The notes beneath the pieces were generated by a model. The model was not told the DNA's origin, made no database searches, and saw only the letters and a program-made list of their open reading frames with translations. DNA of 64,000 bases, from the NCBI GenBank assembly GCA_021307315.1, contig JAJSPD010000040.1, positions 62,001 through 126,000 on the forward strand, read 5' to 3'. The stretch is from Bisporella sp. PMI_857 (lineage: Eukaryota; Ascomycota; Leotiomycetes; Helotiales; Helotiaceae). How positions within the stretch are numbered: the stretch's first letter is position 1; each line of letters opens with the position of its first letter. Below, piece by piece: positions 1-11,000 of the stretch. The position numbers and the translations under genes were made by a program.

Positions 1-3000
1 TACTTGAACTCATGAGAAATAGGCTGTAGGTCGTGTCGTCAAGGGCCTATATTTCATCTAGGTATTGGACCAGGGCGACGGCATGACAAGGTTGGCATTA
101 TGCCAGAGATGAGGAATAGCAGTCAAGCAACTCAAGACTTTCCTAGCAACACGTTATATCTAACACTGCTGGATGGATTGTCCACTTTTGGTTCAGCGAG
201 CACTCCTCTCCAAACGACAATGACATCTATGTCCAGGCCAACGTATGGAGTAGAAACCTGAACTACACATATCAGAGGTCTCTCGACATAAGAAATACTG
301 AGCTTCTTTACCAATCATTAAGCAGTTTTTTCCTCATAATATGCACCCAATAAGAGACGGATATATAATACATTAGAATCTACCCCACCAGCCACATCGC
401 AACAGCCGCGTGGGGGCACAGACAGGCCTACATTCACGGCATCCACACACACATAAAGTTCCAAAAAAACCTATGTATATGTACTTGAAGCGGTGACAAC
501 TCAAATGACTACTCAAGTCATTTAGTGAATAAGCCATAATCTCGAGAAGGGGTGCTTGACTAATCTGTGGGCACCACAAATTCTATCCAAACAGATGGAT
601 GATCACCTAGCCGTTATTACTGTGGCTTCATGTCGTGCACACAACCAAATAACGGCTGATAAAGCCTTATCGCCAATAGATCTGTTCAGATGACAGCTCA
701 TGTATTACGACTTAATCCAGGGGCCGCCGCACTCCACACCACAAAGTCCCTACGCTCAGGCTCTGCGTCTCAAGCATGGGAAATGCTCATGAGGAGATGG
801 TATAGAAAGGGCTAGTGTTGAAGGCTATCGCGGATCAATTTTACCAAAAGCTTGATTACAACGAGAACAGCCGTGCATAGCTGGAGGGCCTCGATCTGGC
901 ATGACACCACCACATAAATGTCAGGCAGATAAGTTTTCTTTACAAGCCTCATTAGCGATATGTATGATACATCCACCGCCAATAATATCTTCCACACGAC
1001 CCATCAGATCATCTTTCTCCTGTTTCTCCTATTTCTACCCCCGACGATACATCTAACACAGCAGATCATTATAATTGATGCTTCATATAATCATGAAAGC
1101 CACATTCGGTAGACTGCAGCACTGTTTCGAGTCTTGAGTCACGACCGAATCGATACTGCAAGGCAGGTTGATGGCGCATAATCACTCCGTCTTCAGGCAC
1201 TTTCCAGGACTGGCTTGTTGCATAACCATGTGGAAACAATGTGGCGAAAGCGACCGTCTCGTGGGTTCATATATAATTCCTCCAACAGGCTTGGTGTCAC
1301 AGCCTTAGTGACATATCAAGATAACGCACCAGAAATATCTCTTTCTGGTATTGATTGCGCCATTGCCCGGAAGTACTAGACTAGCCCATGTTAACGGTCA
1401 TTCGAATGTACAGTATCTGAGGAGCAGAACGTTTGACAGACGCACGGAGCATAGACGGCCCCGCATCTACTGTCATATGCAGAACAGCGCATAGGGATCC
1501 CTAAATTGCCCTATTTCACCAACCAGCAATATATTATTTACAAGCCAAGGTATCGATCGACACACCAGGGGCCCTGGTTCCAGTCCTGTCGCCGGCCGTC
1601 TGGAAGCGAGGATACGATAGGTCAGAAAGTGGCTTTTCTGGGCTTTCATTTCCCGCAATCTTAAATGATAAGAAGCAGCATGGGCCTTGTCTTGTACAGC
1701 AAAAGGTTGTGAGGACGACATCGCTTAGGAGGGGTAGCTTCAGCTGCCGTCTCGAGATCTGCCACATCTGAGTTGTACATTTGTCTTTTTCTCATCCTGA
1801 TTGTCCGTCCAGGAGAAGCGGGATTGGCTTCCATACAGCCACGAAAACTCTATACGAGGAAAGGGTCTAGGCAATTCTCAAGATTCAGCCCTTCACCCGG
1901 CAGCGTTGCAGTCGGGCAGCATAACTGTGACGCGGCCAGGGGGAGAGAGATAAACTTCCTATCCCGATATCGTGCCGAAATGTCCAAGATTCGGGCATGA
2001 GGCGGCCTCGGGTGACCTTTGCCATGGTTGTGCCGGGCGGCCTCTCTCCACCTTTCAACCAGCCGCTATTTTTCATCCTCGTATTTGGCAGATGAGCGGT
2101 CCTGTTTTCATATGACGTATGTTCCTATGTTCCTGAATGGTGCGAATCTTATGCCAGTACGTTTGCTGTGCAACGCCAGCGCGGGGTCTGGCTTGGAAGT
2201 TACGGCCGCCTCATTTGTTCGGGCCGGCATTTTTAATAGCTGATGGCTGGGGCAAATATCATCGTGAGGGTGTGTAATTCATCCCACCAATTGCGGCAGG
2301 TACCGGCAAAGTTGCCTTTAACGGTTCTTTGTGCCCATGGAGGTACTGAACATGTATATATACTTCTGCAACAGAAAGAAAGTATTTATGCATAGGAGGC
2401 ACGTGAAAGTGCTGAGCCATCCCTGTTTGACGACATGGTGAAAAGTAACCCGTATTTCCCCCTGTTATTAGGCTTTGAACTATAGCATTCAAAAAACGCC
2501 TCACTATTTGCACTACTATGCTTATCTCCACAAACTTCAAGCCATGCTTATCCTCAAAAGCTACTCCGTACCTCTGCTGACAATTGACTACCCGAGTAGT
2601 CGAGAGAAAGGAACCTCAGAAGTCAAACGCGCCGTTTATCTCCACGGCCTAGCATTAGATATTTGAGGACTAACGAACCATTCGTCCTTATTGGCAACCT
2701 ATGATTGCGGTGCCAAACCATGAACACCTTTATGCTTCTGAGCGGTTTTCGGATATTGCTTGTTCCAGTCTTTGCCTGGTCATCATTGTCGCAATTTTCC
2801 TGCATGAATGCCAACAGCACAGAAGATCGAAAGGATCGCCTGTTCAAAGGAATACGACATCTCGTGCAGGATTGAGCGCCAGCTGTGGCTCAAAGGGTTA
2901 GGCGTATCCTACAAAGTCGCTAGCTCAGATTTGTACCGTGTATTTTGCATTCGAAAAGTGCCATAGCTCTGAGATTCGCGCTTTTTAAGTTAAAGCGGTA

Positions 3001-5560
3001 TGTATTGCTTCCCAAAGCTTCTCAGGTTTCCAGCATGAGTGTTCCTCCCTACGATCTATGACATATCATACCATCCCATAAGTTTTTATGCAGCTCCCCA
3101 TAACGATCTCTGATAGCGCCCACCGCAGCATCTGTAAGCGTTCATCACGGCTATTCCAACGAACCATACATGGGATATCAAAGTTTGAAAACGGCAATGG
3201 CAATTGTCGTTAGCTTGCTAACCTTACCCGACAAGCTCCCCTTGTTTCGCGGGCTGGTGGTATGCAGTATAAACTTTCGATCGTAGCGACACCACAAACT
3301 TGGCACCACGTCTGTGATGCATCTTGTAAACTCTCTCCCTCTCCCTCTCTCTCTCTCTCGCTCTCTCCTCTCTGCTCGCTCTCGGAATCTGGTAGTTTCA
3401 TCCTCACCGCTACACAACCTCATATCGGAGGGTATCTTATCCGTTGCCCGACTCAGATTCTGTTTCACGGTATATTGGAGTTGGCTCTTACTCGATATGT
3501 AAGAGGGGATCCAAACATACAGAGATCAAAGGAACCGTGGCGCCAACGGGCATTCCTACCTTTTTTTTTTCTTCGAAAACGCCAAAATAGATTCGCCCAC
3601 GCCATCGAACGGAGATATTTTGCTCGCCAGGAAACCACATTTCCATGTTCCGCGAACTCTCTGGTGCCCCTCCCATATCCACAAACAGCGGGCCCTCCTA
3701 TCGACCTTGTAGAGATGAAAAGATACCCCATCACATTGGAGGGCACGTCCGGAATCGGGCTCCGTTTTCGACCTGAGAGTTTATATACCAGCTCACAAAG
3801 TCTTACCCCTGCTGGAAAGAGATCCCCTCCAGAGCTGATGATTATCAGAAGAGGCAACCATGTGACCAGCTCTGCCGATCATCCTTCCCTGCGAAGGTAT
3901 ACCCTTCACAAAAGAATGACATGTTCCAAGCTCAGAAACGTACCTTGGATAAGCCAGCCAGGGGGGCGAAGGCGGGGAGGCTGGGAAAGCCATTTATTTC
4001 CCCGCGAGCGAGGTGCCGCAGGAGCGATCGTGAAGTTTTGGACACCTGGTCCCCCCCCCTCCCCTCCCTCGTCCCCGCAAATCCATCGTTCCGGCATCGT
4101 GGCCCATTTTCGTAGCGAGGGGCCTTGCAGGCCGTAGGGTCGCTGGATTTGCGGCTTTACGCATTTTGTTTTCGGGCTCTACGGTAGTGGGATTTTGCTT
4201 CCCTCCAAGCTTCATCCCTGGTTCGAACATCGTCGCTGTGAAAGGTAGGGAGATGCCCCGGGATGGTGGTGAAACCATTGGTATCTATCTCGCTTCATGC
4301 GTGGCGCTTGGTTAGTTATCCTTTCTTCGCCGGCCTCTTCTCTTCTTCTTCCAGCTTGATTGATTGATGCTATGAGATATCATCCCATGTTCTATTTTCC
4401 CGGGATATTCTGGTATGCTGGGCTCCATTTGGAGACTTCTGCCATGAGGTAGGTGTTTAAGATGTGTTGCTCGTGCTTATGCCAGATGATCAGATCTTGG
4501 AATGGAATGGGATGGGATTTGGTGGGAGGAGTAGAGTAGAGGAGTTTGGGTTGACGACGAATGTATATCAGCGTGATGGTAGAACGAGTCGGTTTGTATT
4601 GTACTGAATTAAGGAACGAGAGGAAATTGCGTACACGTGAGAGCTTGACGATATCTGAGCTATCGATGGGTATTGGTTGTTTAGTTAGAACGTGTGGGAT
4701 CAGGGGTGAATGATAGGTATATACACTAGAAGGAGCACCAGCCATTCTTTATGACAGTTGTCATAAGAGAGTAGCTCATTCGGAAGGAAGAAATTAGAGA
4801 TTATGTCTTAAAAATGCCTTTGGTTCATCATCTCTAAGCGAAATTCATTCACTGTATTGACGCATCTATCTATCTTGTTCACTATCCTCAGCATCCTGCT
4901 ATTCAAATACTATTACTTTTACGCTTTGTCTGAGCCTCTTCACTTCTGCAAGTCAGATGAGGAAGTTTTCAACTCTTATGTACAGGAATTAAAAAGTTGA
5001 TTGCTCTTTAGAAAAGCGATAGTAATCGGTGCTAAAAGTACTCCTACAAATTCCAATCAATGGGATATCCGGCCTGTGCTATTCACCACTATTACTAGTA
5101 TTCCCGCACCCCCTGCAACGAGAGCATAGGTGTTTCCAATGCGTGATGCCTCATGGTAAGGAAATACCGATTATGACGGAAGTCCTCGTTTACGTTATCC
5201 TGATCGAGTCGGGCAAAGAAAGGCGACATGGCCAGTAACTAGAGCAGCAACCTAGAAGATATGGGCAATGACTATAGCAGGTCAGATTATATTTCGTACA
5301 TCTGGTAAGGGCTTGAAGCTATGTACTGTTACGTATCTGAATAGCAGCTGATAAATGTATCTAAATATTTGCGAAGGTCGGGATGTATCCAACAATATCG
5401 ATTGTGTGAAATCCATTAAAGTCATTGTAGCTTGAATCTTGGGCTGCATAATACGATATCAAGAAAAAGTTTGCTAGACTTCTTTTCCAGTCATTTTCAG
5501 CGTCTTATCCGCTGTTTCGAGAGGTTGTCGTGTGCGTAAGGCTGATCCGATACGTAGAGC
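1..5560. other. Gene-poor left flank, no supportable gene
   Basis: I see no open frame with a recognisable domain here. Open frames are short, overlap on both strands, and read as chance frames. A CT-rich simple run (about 3335-3378) and C-rich runs near 4050-4075 create one long chance frame. Around 1080-1270 the minus strand reads about 65 codons with protein-like composition before a stop, flanked by stops in the same frame; this may be a relic of a decayed gene, but I cannot name it. A 117-codon minus-strand frame at 4392-4745 is also unrecognised. Confidence 0.5.
3335..3378. repeat. CT microsatellite
   Basis: A polypyrimidine run of CT/CCCT units on the plus strand (GA on the minus strand). 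Such runs are common in fungal promoters and leaders, but no gene downstream supports that role here. Confidence 0.8.
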
Positions 5561-6727
5561 TCAAGGGTGTTGAGAGAGTCGTGTTCTAGATGAACCGTTC
5601 TGATATCTCAGTATGCAATAAGGACAACTTTTATGTCTTTCATCAAATTGTTTTCTTCTCTCAGATTCTGCTTCCTTGGCAATGATGACCTGGCCTGGGT
5701 CCCCGATGCGTTTAACTTCCAAGCTCCTTAGACGCTGACGATATCGCTCGGCTTCAAGCTCCGCCTCGTGTTGTTGTTGTTGTTGTTTGCCAGGCTCCGC
5801 TTGTTTTAGAGGGTGTTTGATACATCTATTTATGAATCTTTGGATGGGCCCTAAATTGATTAATATGTTCAACCCAACGAAGGATGAACCCGGGGTTTCA
5901 ACGATCTTTGCGCATGTATTGAAGGCATCAGTTGCATCTAGGTATGCTTCACTGAACACAACATCGCAAGATAGTCCTGGCAGAACGTGGAAATCTATCG
6001 CGTGGTGACCTAAGCCCTTGATTTCAAGAGATGAAATGTGTATTTTCCTAACGGTTTCGACATCGGATCCATCTGCAAGCTGTATCTGTGTACGATTTTC
6101 CTGCTCACCGTTGAAGTCAAATCTTGAACGCATAACGCAACTCAGCGACATTATATCAAGGTCTGAGCCGGAATCCGCACAACCAGTAAGATGTTGCCCT
6201 TCGGCGGAGAAACTAATTTGGCTCTTGAGTCGACCAATAAATTTCAATGCAGGCAGTTCCCCAAACCAAGATTTAGGACAATCTACTAGAAGGTGCCTTT
6301 TGGTCTTGAGTAAACTCGTCTTCTTTATAAAATCCATCCCAAGAATGATTGGCGCCATACATGTCTCAAGAATATGAAAACACACAGCTTCAAACGAGGT
6401 TTCATCACCCACAAGGCTACATGGAAGCAGAACTCTTCCCGCTGATTGAATGCGCTTCCCATTACCCAGCTCGAATGTTGATGCCTGACTGCGATCAATC
6501 TTGTATCCATTCTGGATGGCGAACTGTTTAGACATTATGTCAACCTGTGATCCCGAATCTGGACGCTCAAATCCATTGAGGAAGATGCGGGTAGCTTTTC
6601 GGTTAAAAACGAGCGACTTCCAGTATATAACTTTTATTGGCTGAAAGAACGACACAAGGACGAAGACCATACGTCGGCTCTGCTCAATGTGTGTATAATC
6701 GCTTGAGGCTGCGGAATCTGGAGCCAT
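5561..6727 (-). CDS. Protein with two retropepsin-like aspartic protease domains
   Basis: Intronless 388-residue frame starting at the ATG at 6727. Two copies of a retropepsin-type active-site motif are visible: DSGS at residues 57-60, followed by the flap and ILGMDF region at about 128-133, and DSGS again at 185-188, followed by a matching hydrophobic segment near 256-261. Retropepsins need two DSG/DTG lobes, so a tandem copy could make a single-chain enzyme; that is inference. A Gln-rich, charged coiled-coil-like stretch follows (about 310-365), with a CPYC pair at 368-371 near the C terminus. There is no reverse transcriptase, integrase or LTR nearby, so this looks like a stand-alone fungal gene and not an intact retrotransposon. 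It is divergent from the DUF6594 gene, with about 250 bp between starts, suggesting a shared promoter. Function is unknown. Confidence 0.72.
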   Translation of the reverse strand: MAPDSAASSDYTHIEQSRRMVFVLVSFFQPIKVIYWKSLVFNRKATRIFLNGFERPDSGSQVDIMSKQFAIQNGYKIDRSQASTFELGNGKRIQSAGRVLLPCSLVGDETSFEAVCFHILETCMAPIILGMDFIKKTSLLKTKRHLLVDCPKSWFGELPALKFIGRLKSQISFSAEGQHLTGCADSGSDLDIMSLSCVMRSRFDFNGEQENRTQIQLADGSDVETVRKIHISSLEIKGLGHHAIDFHVLPGLSCDVVFSEAYLDATDAFNTCAKIVETPGSSFVGLNILINLGPIQRFINRCIKHPLKQAEPGKQQQQQHEAELEAERYRQRLRSLEVKRIGDPGQVIIAKEAESERRKQFDERHKSCPYCILRYQNGSSRTRLSQHP

Positions 6728-6981
6728 TCTGCCCGGTCCATGTCGGAGTCTAAATTTTCTTGCAAGTTGAGGCTGTAGAAGTTTGGTGAATAATGCGACT
6801 TCAACATGTATATATGTTACAGATGTGCTGGTATGGCTGACTGCGAGACAGCATCCTGCCCAATCGGTTTTGTTTCACAATCCTTGGCTTCATTTGAACG
6901 AGGTATACTCCAGCGGTAATCAAGTCTGACAAAGATTGAGATTTTTAGAAAAGAATTGTAAGATGAAATCAATTATTGTCC
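6728..6981. promoter_or_regulatory. Shared divergent promoter region
   Basis: About 254 bases separate the start codons of the retropepsin-like gene (minus) and the DUF6594 gene (plus). No specific factor site is evident. The short head-to-head gap makes a bidirectional promoter likely, which is inference. Confidence 0.4.
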
Positions 6982-7987
6982 ATGTCATCGCAAGATCTCG
7001 AAGTAGGAGCACTTGCGAAGAGTCCTGTAAAACGGGTAACGCCAACTCCACCATGCAAAGGTTTCATTGGTGTAACCGCAAAAATCATCTCGGATCCTGA
7101 TAAAAGCACCACATTATATCGACGATTCGATGCCCTCTCAGCGCGGAACCTGGTTTTCTACCAGGCTGAGTTGGCTGAACTAGAAGAACAGCAGAAAGGA
7201 CTGGATGATGAAGATAGCAAATGTAGCGACGAAGAATCGGAAAAGTGCCAACGTGATTGGGACTCATTTGTTCGTAGTGCAAAGGTCCTGGGCGAAGATC
7301 AGAAAAAGATGGACTTAGCAATGAAAATTCGCGATACTCTTGAAAAGTACCGTTCGTGAGCCTTAACTTGGTTCTCTAATTAAGGAGATTCCACTGATAT
7401 GTCAGGGGGGATTAGACGAAGCGCTTGCAAAACATCAAATTCTACTCAACACACCACAACCCGCCAGCACAACTGTAAAAGCAATGCAAAATTGGTTCAC
7501 TGCGTCTGGCTCGCCCCAACTTTGGGGCGCGAGCTCAACAATCTATTCCAATCCGCAAGATCTGGTCGCGATTCGTGTTCCATCTGAACATGACCAACTG
7601 ACAGACTTCATAACGCACTACTTTGATGTTTTCTTCCAGACCTCTTCTACCAGATCCCTCCAGGACGGCAGCCCGGATCAGGTATTGATATCGCACCAAG
7701 CAGTTGCAGCCTTTGTTGCGGTCGTGCATATTATCCTTGCATTCACCTTGCTTTTTGGTGCAATTATTAGCCTTTACACGGTCAAATCAGAAAGGGCATT
7801 GCTCGGACTGCTAGCGGGATGGTCGGTGCTGTTTGCGGCATGCGTAGCGCTACTGACAAGCGCAAAACGCGAGCAGGTATTTGCCTCGACTGTTGCTTAT
7901 GCTGCCGTCCTGGTTGTCTTTGTGAGCAGCGATATTGGAGGAGCAAGTGTCAACACAACTGGCAAGTGTATTTGCACCGCTGGATGA
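6982..7987 (+). pseudogene. DUF6594 membrane protein, reading frame broken
   Basis: The N-terminal part (ATG at 6982, open to a TGA at 7357-7359) has the fungal DUF6594 signature: a YRRF / LSARNL / QAELAELE stretch, then an acidic spacer and a conserved Trp. The C-terminal part (open from about 7385 to 7987) continues the family pattern (GGLDEAL, then NWF) and ends in three predicted membrane segments at roughly 7700-7950. The halves lie in different frames. The only obvious splice sites (GTGAGC at 7356, CAG ending 7405) do not join them in phase, because the donor leaves phase 2 while the acceptors fit phase 0. A one-base indel, a sequencing error or a missed splice site would explain this. 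The role of DUF6594 proteins is unknown; some are found beside cell-death genes in fungi. It is divergent from the retropepsin-like gene. Confidence 0.65.
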
Positions 7988-9179
7988 AGGCCGTGAAAAG
8001 GCGGCCGACCCATGTCAGGTACTTTGGAACAAAAAGCAAAACATTCCGTAAGACGAAGAAGTCGTACAAAACAAGCAGTAAGTAAGAATTGAGCTTAACG
8101 CGCCCGCTAGGATGATGACAACACACATCATCGATCAGAATCACGTTAGGCCTTGCACATAGGGCAAACCAGACCGATCGAGATGACAGCAAGAGGAGAA
8201 GGAGACCGGAAAGCCATTATGATGAAGCGTAGTGGAAGCGATGGACGAGATTTGAGAAATTGTAGTTCCCTTTTAGTATTCGGTAGCCCCATTTTTCACG
8301 TGTGGTGCTTTGTTTCCCCTTTTGTCACGCTTAGGCAAAAGAATCATTATTTCAGCTGTCACCATTGGAAGTGGTGAATGTCAGAATTAAGCTAGTCTCT
8401 TCATTATTTTTCAGGGGCTGTAATTTCAGTTGCGGCCTCTATGCGAAGCTCGTTGAAGAATATGATACATCTCATTCCCTTCCTCCCTATCATCAACAAG
8501 GTCCTGTGTTCCATACCACTCTTTGCTTCCCACTCCATTGCGGTATTCTCGGAACAAAAGAGAAGAAGAAATGACTATCATCATAAACCAAGTGGTAGAC
8601 CAGCCTTCCGCCTACCTAGCATATGCGGCGGCGGGATGACTGTGCTGTTCTTTGTTTTTGGTAAAAAAGGAATCTCGATCCGGTGAGGGACACGTCCAAA
8701 TTTCTATTCCTCCAACCATTCCCATCATATCCAGACCTCAAAGCGAAGAAAGGCGCCTTACATCGGACGGCAAAGCCATAACTAGAGAAGAGAATGTAAG
8801 GGACCGCCAAACGTGACGAAGAAGCGCAGAAAAATGCAAAATGCGACCGGTAAGAAAGGGGGTATTTCAGGTGTTCTAGCGAGTGACGAGCAATGAGATT
8901 GCAGTGTTGGAAAAAAGAATGTCCTGTATATCCCTCCTTCCATGCAACCCTATATCCAAACCATTATGCCAGCGCTCCGAATCGAGGAGAGCATGTAAAC
9001 TCCATCCCTAAAATCAATCCGCAAGGTATATATCCTCGAGAAGAAAGGTATGGGTCGTATGCTCATATCTGAAGTGCTGACGAAGAAAGCAAAATGCTGC
9101 GTGTAGGTCGTGATATCATGATAGAACAAATGGGAATATATATCGCAAACAAAGTTCAGATCAGGTGATTTGGACGTAT
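7988..9179. other. Intergenic region between convergent genes
   Basis: It lies between the 3' end of the DUF6594 gene and the 3' end of HAP2, and presumably holds both 3' UTRs. Short frames here show no recognisable domain. I see no RNA gene or repeat. Confidence 0.5.
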
Positions 9180-10205
9180 TCATCCGTCATCCTCATCTTC
9201 TTCCTCCTCTTCATCCTCATCTTCTGCGCTACTCCTTGCAGCTGTCTTTGCCTTTTTACTTGGTGTATTCGTGTCGTCTGCAGCTTTCCGCTTCGTACCA
9301 GATCCACCAACAGCCGTGGAGGTTCCCTTGGCCGGTGTCTCAGTCGGCGCATTCTCATCACCTCCCTCAGCCTTTGTTCGCTCAATCTCTGCAACTTCAT
9401 CCGCGGTCAAGAATCTACCACCTGGACCTCGTGGTCTTCTCATTGCATGATTATGTCTGCTTTCATGCAAATAAGGCTTTCGTCCCTTGGAAGTTAGCCG
9501 AAGGGCCTCTTCTAACCGTTGCCTAGCTACACGGCGCTTTAGGATTCGGTGAAATTGCTTGGCATTGACATATAATGGGGATTCCTCAACAGCGCCTGAT
9601 ACTAATTCTGGTGACTGTGGGTGTTGTTGTCCCGATGGCATAGGTGGTGCTGATGGACGCGGTGCTCCGTGATTCATAATCGGCTGGGAATTGGGTCCGC
9701 CAGCCGGACTTGCTACTTGTTGGCTCATCCTGCGACCTTGGCCCAGTGGGTTGTTCTTGGGAGATCGAGGCACCGCTCGCTCTTGCTTCACGGCAACACC
9801 TTGCATCCTTGGTGATGTTTGCGGTAGCCCAGGATCGGGAATAGAATAAGGAAATGTTTGCCCAGATGCTGCTGCCGTGGCTGCCATGGCCGCTGCTTGA
9901 GGGTTCATTGCTTGCATGTTATAATGCATTGGTTGCGCTTGTGGGACACCATATGAGGAGTTGTACATCTGTTGCTGTATGGGATGCCCATGATTTTGAC
10001 CCGCCTGCTGTGGTTGTGTGGAGAGGATTGGTGAGCTTTGGTTGTGAACAGGATGTTGAGAGTGTAGTGGCTGTTGAGAGGGAGACGGTATGGTAGGCCC
10101 GGCGCCTGGATGTTGACCTGAGTTTGGGTATCCGCCTGGTATATGTCCCTGGTTATGCCCATGCTGGGCTTGCGCCGGTTGCTGGTATTGCGCGTACTCC
10201 ATCAT
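9180..10205 (-). CDS. hapB: CCAAT-binding factor subunit HAP2/HapB (NF-YA)
   Basis: DNA-contacting subunit of the heterotrimeric CCAAT-binding complex (HAP2/3/5, NF-Y), a nuclear regulator of respiration, iron and redox genes in fungi. The CBFB/NF-YA domain spans about residues 208-267 of 341. It holds the subunit-association helix ([14 protein letters not shown]), a linker, and the DNA-binding half with [14 protein letters not shown]. The N-terminal part is Gln/Pro/His-rich, as usual for the family. The C terminus has a Lys-rich nuclear-localisation-like patch and ends in an Asp/Glu run. I chose the ATG pair at 10200-10205; the frame stays open upstream to 10367, but that part is not family-like. 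A probable 5' UTR intron (10360-10458) lies upstream. The coding region is a single exon. Confidence 0.93.
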   Translation of the reverse strand: MMEYAQYQQPAQAQHGHNQGHIPGGYPNSGQHPGAGPTIPSPSQQPLHSQHPVHNQSSPILSTQPQQAGQNHGHPIQQQMYNSSYGVPQAQPMHYNMQAMNPQAAAMAATAAASGQTFPYSIPDPGLPQTSPRMQGVAVKQERAVPRSPKNNPLGQGRRMSQQVASPAGGPNSQPIMNHGAPRPSAPPMPSGQQHPQSPELVSGAVEESPLYVNAKQFHRILKRRVARQRLEEALRLTSKGRKPYLHESRHNHAMRRPRGPGGRFLTADEVAEIERTKAEGGDENAPTETPAKGTSTAVGGSGTKRKAADDTNTPSKKAKTAARSSAEDEDEEEEEDEDDG

Positions 10206-11000
10206 TGGGATATTGGTTGAAGACGCGTATATTTGAACGTCGTCGAGTAGAGTATAATGTGTATGCCTAAATCGCAAGGGCGAGATATCCGGCGCGTCGA
10301 TGAGAAATGCAAGGTAGGCAGGAAAGTCCGAATCTTCGAGTCGACGAGCTTGCCTACGGCTATGCAATTCCGGGGTCAGTGATCGCGTTGGGAAATCTGA
10401 TAGTTGAGGTATGTCACGGTTTCATGACCCTCCAAAAGGTGGACTTGATAGAACTTACAAGCAGGAATGGGTATCAAGGCAGGTTTCGACTGTGCGATGA
10501 CTTCAATGACGGTATTGTGAGTGATATCGCAAATGCTGGAAGCCGTACTGACAGCGATCAAGCCTTGTGGTCAATTCGATATGCGTGGATGTGCTGGCAG
10601 GCGATCTGGTAGGTGTACACCGCAATTGCGCAGCACAACATATGCAGGCTGGGAGGCGTTTTAGGTTGGAATTTGGCAAGGCTTGCGGTCAGGCTCGAGT
10701 GCCGATGCCCACGTGAAGAAAATGAGGCGAATGTTGTCGCCTTGAGGCTATTCGTAACTGTCTATTGTCGAATCGCGAGACTTGCAACTCACGAGCCACT
10801 GAAGGTACGAGGCTTTCCCCAGTTTATGGAACTCTCTGCAGAATCTATCCAACCACAAGAATTAGTTATAATGTTTGGTTCAATGCTCAGACCAGCTTCG
10901 AGAGCGATTGGGAGGTGGGAGGTTGGGCCCGGTGTTGTTTTTTTGCGTTGACCAGTCTGATGCGTTGGCCGTGCATGAGCTCATGCAAGCTAAACTTACC
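10206..11000 (-). promoter_or_regulatory. Long, probably spliced 5' leader of HAP2
   Basis: On the minus strand, a good donor (GTAAGTTC, intron beginning at 10458) pairs with a CACTGACC branch-like site and a CATAG acceptor at 10360, giving a 99-base intron upstream of the chosen start codon. Another strong donor (GTAAGTTT) begins at 10999 and may mark a second leader intron. Short upstream frames exist in between. Leader splicing and upstream frames would allow translational control; this is inference. Confidence 0.4.

Noticed and set aside
3262..4137. 291-codon plus-strand open frame
   Set aside because: It runs through a CT microsatellite and C-rich tracts, has no motif, and is overlapped by long frames on the other strand. 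Read as chance.
5561..6727. Calling the retropepsin-like gene part of an LTR retrotransposon
   Set aside because: No reverse transcriptase, integrase, LTRs or primer-binding site nearby, and the chain has two protease-like domains with a separate C-terminal region.
9165..9526. Plus-strand frames opposite the HAP2 C terminus
   Set aside because: Mirror images of the Glu/Asp/Lys-rich HAP2 coding sequence.
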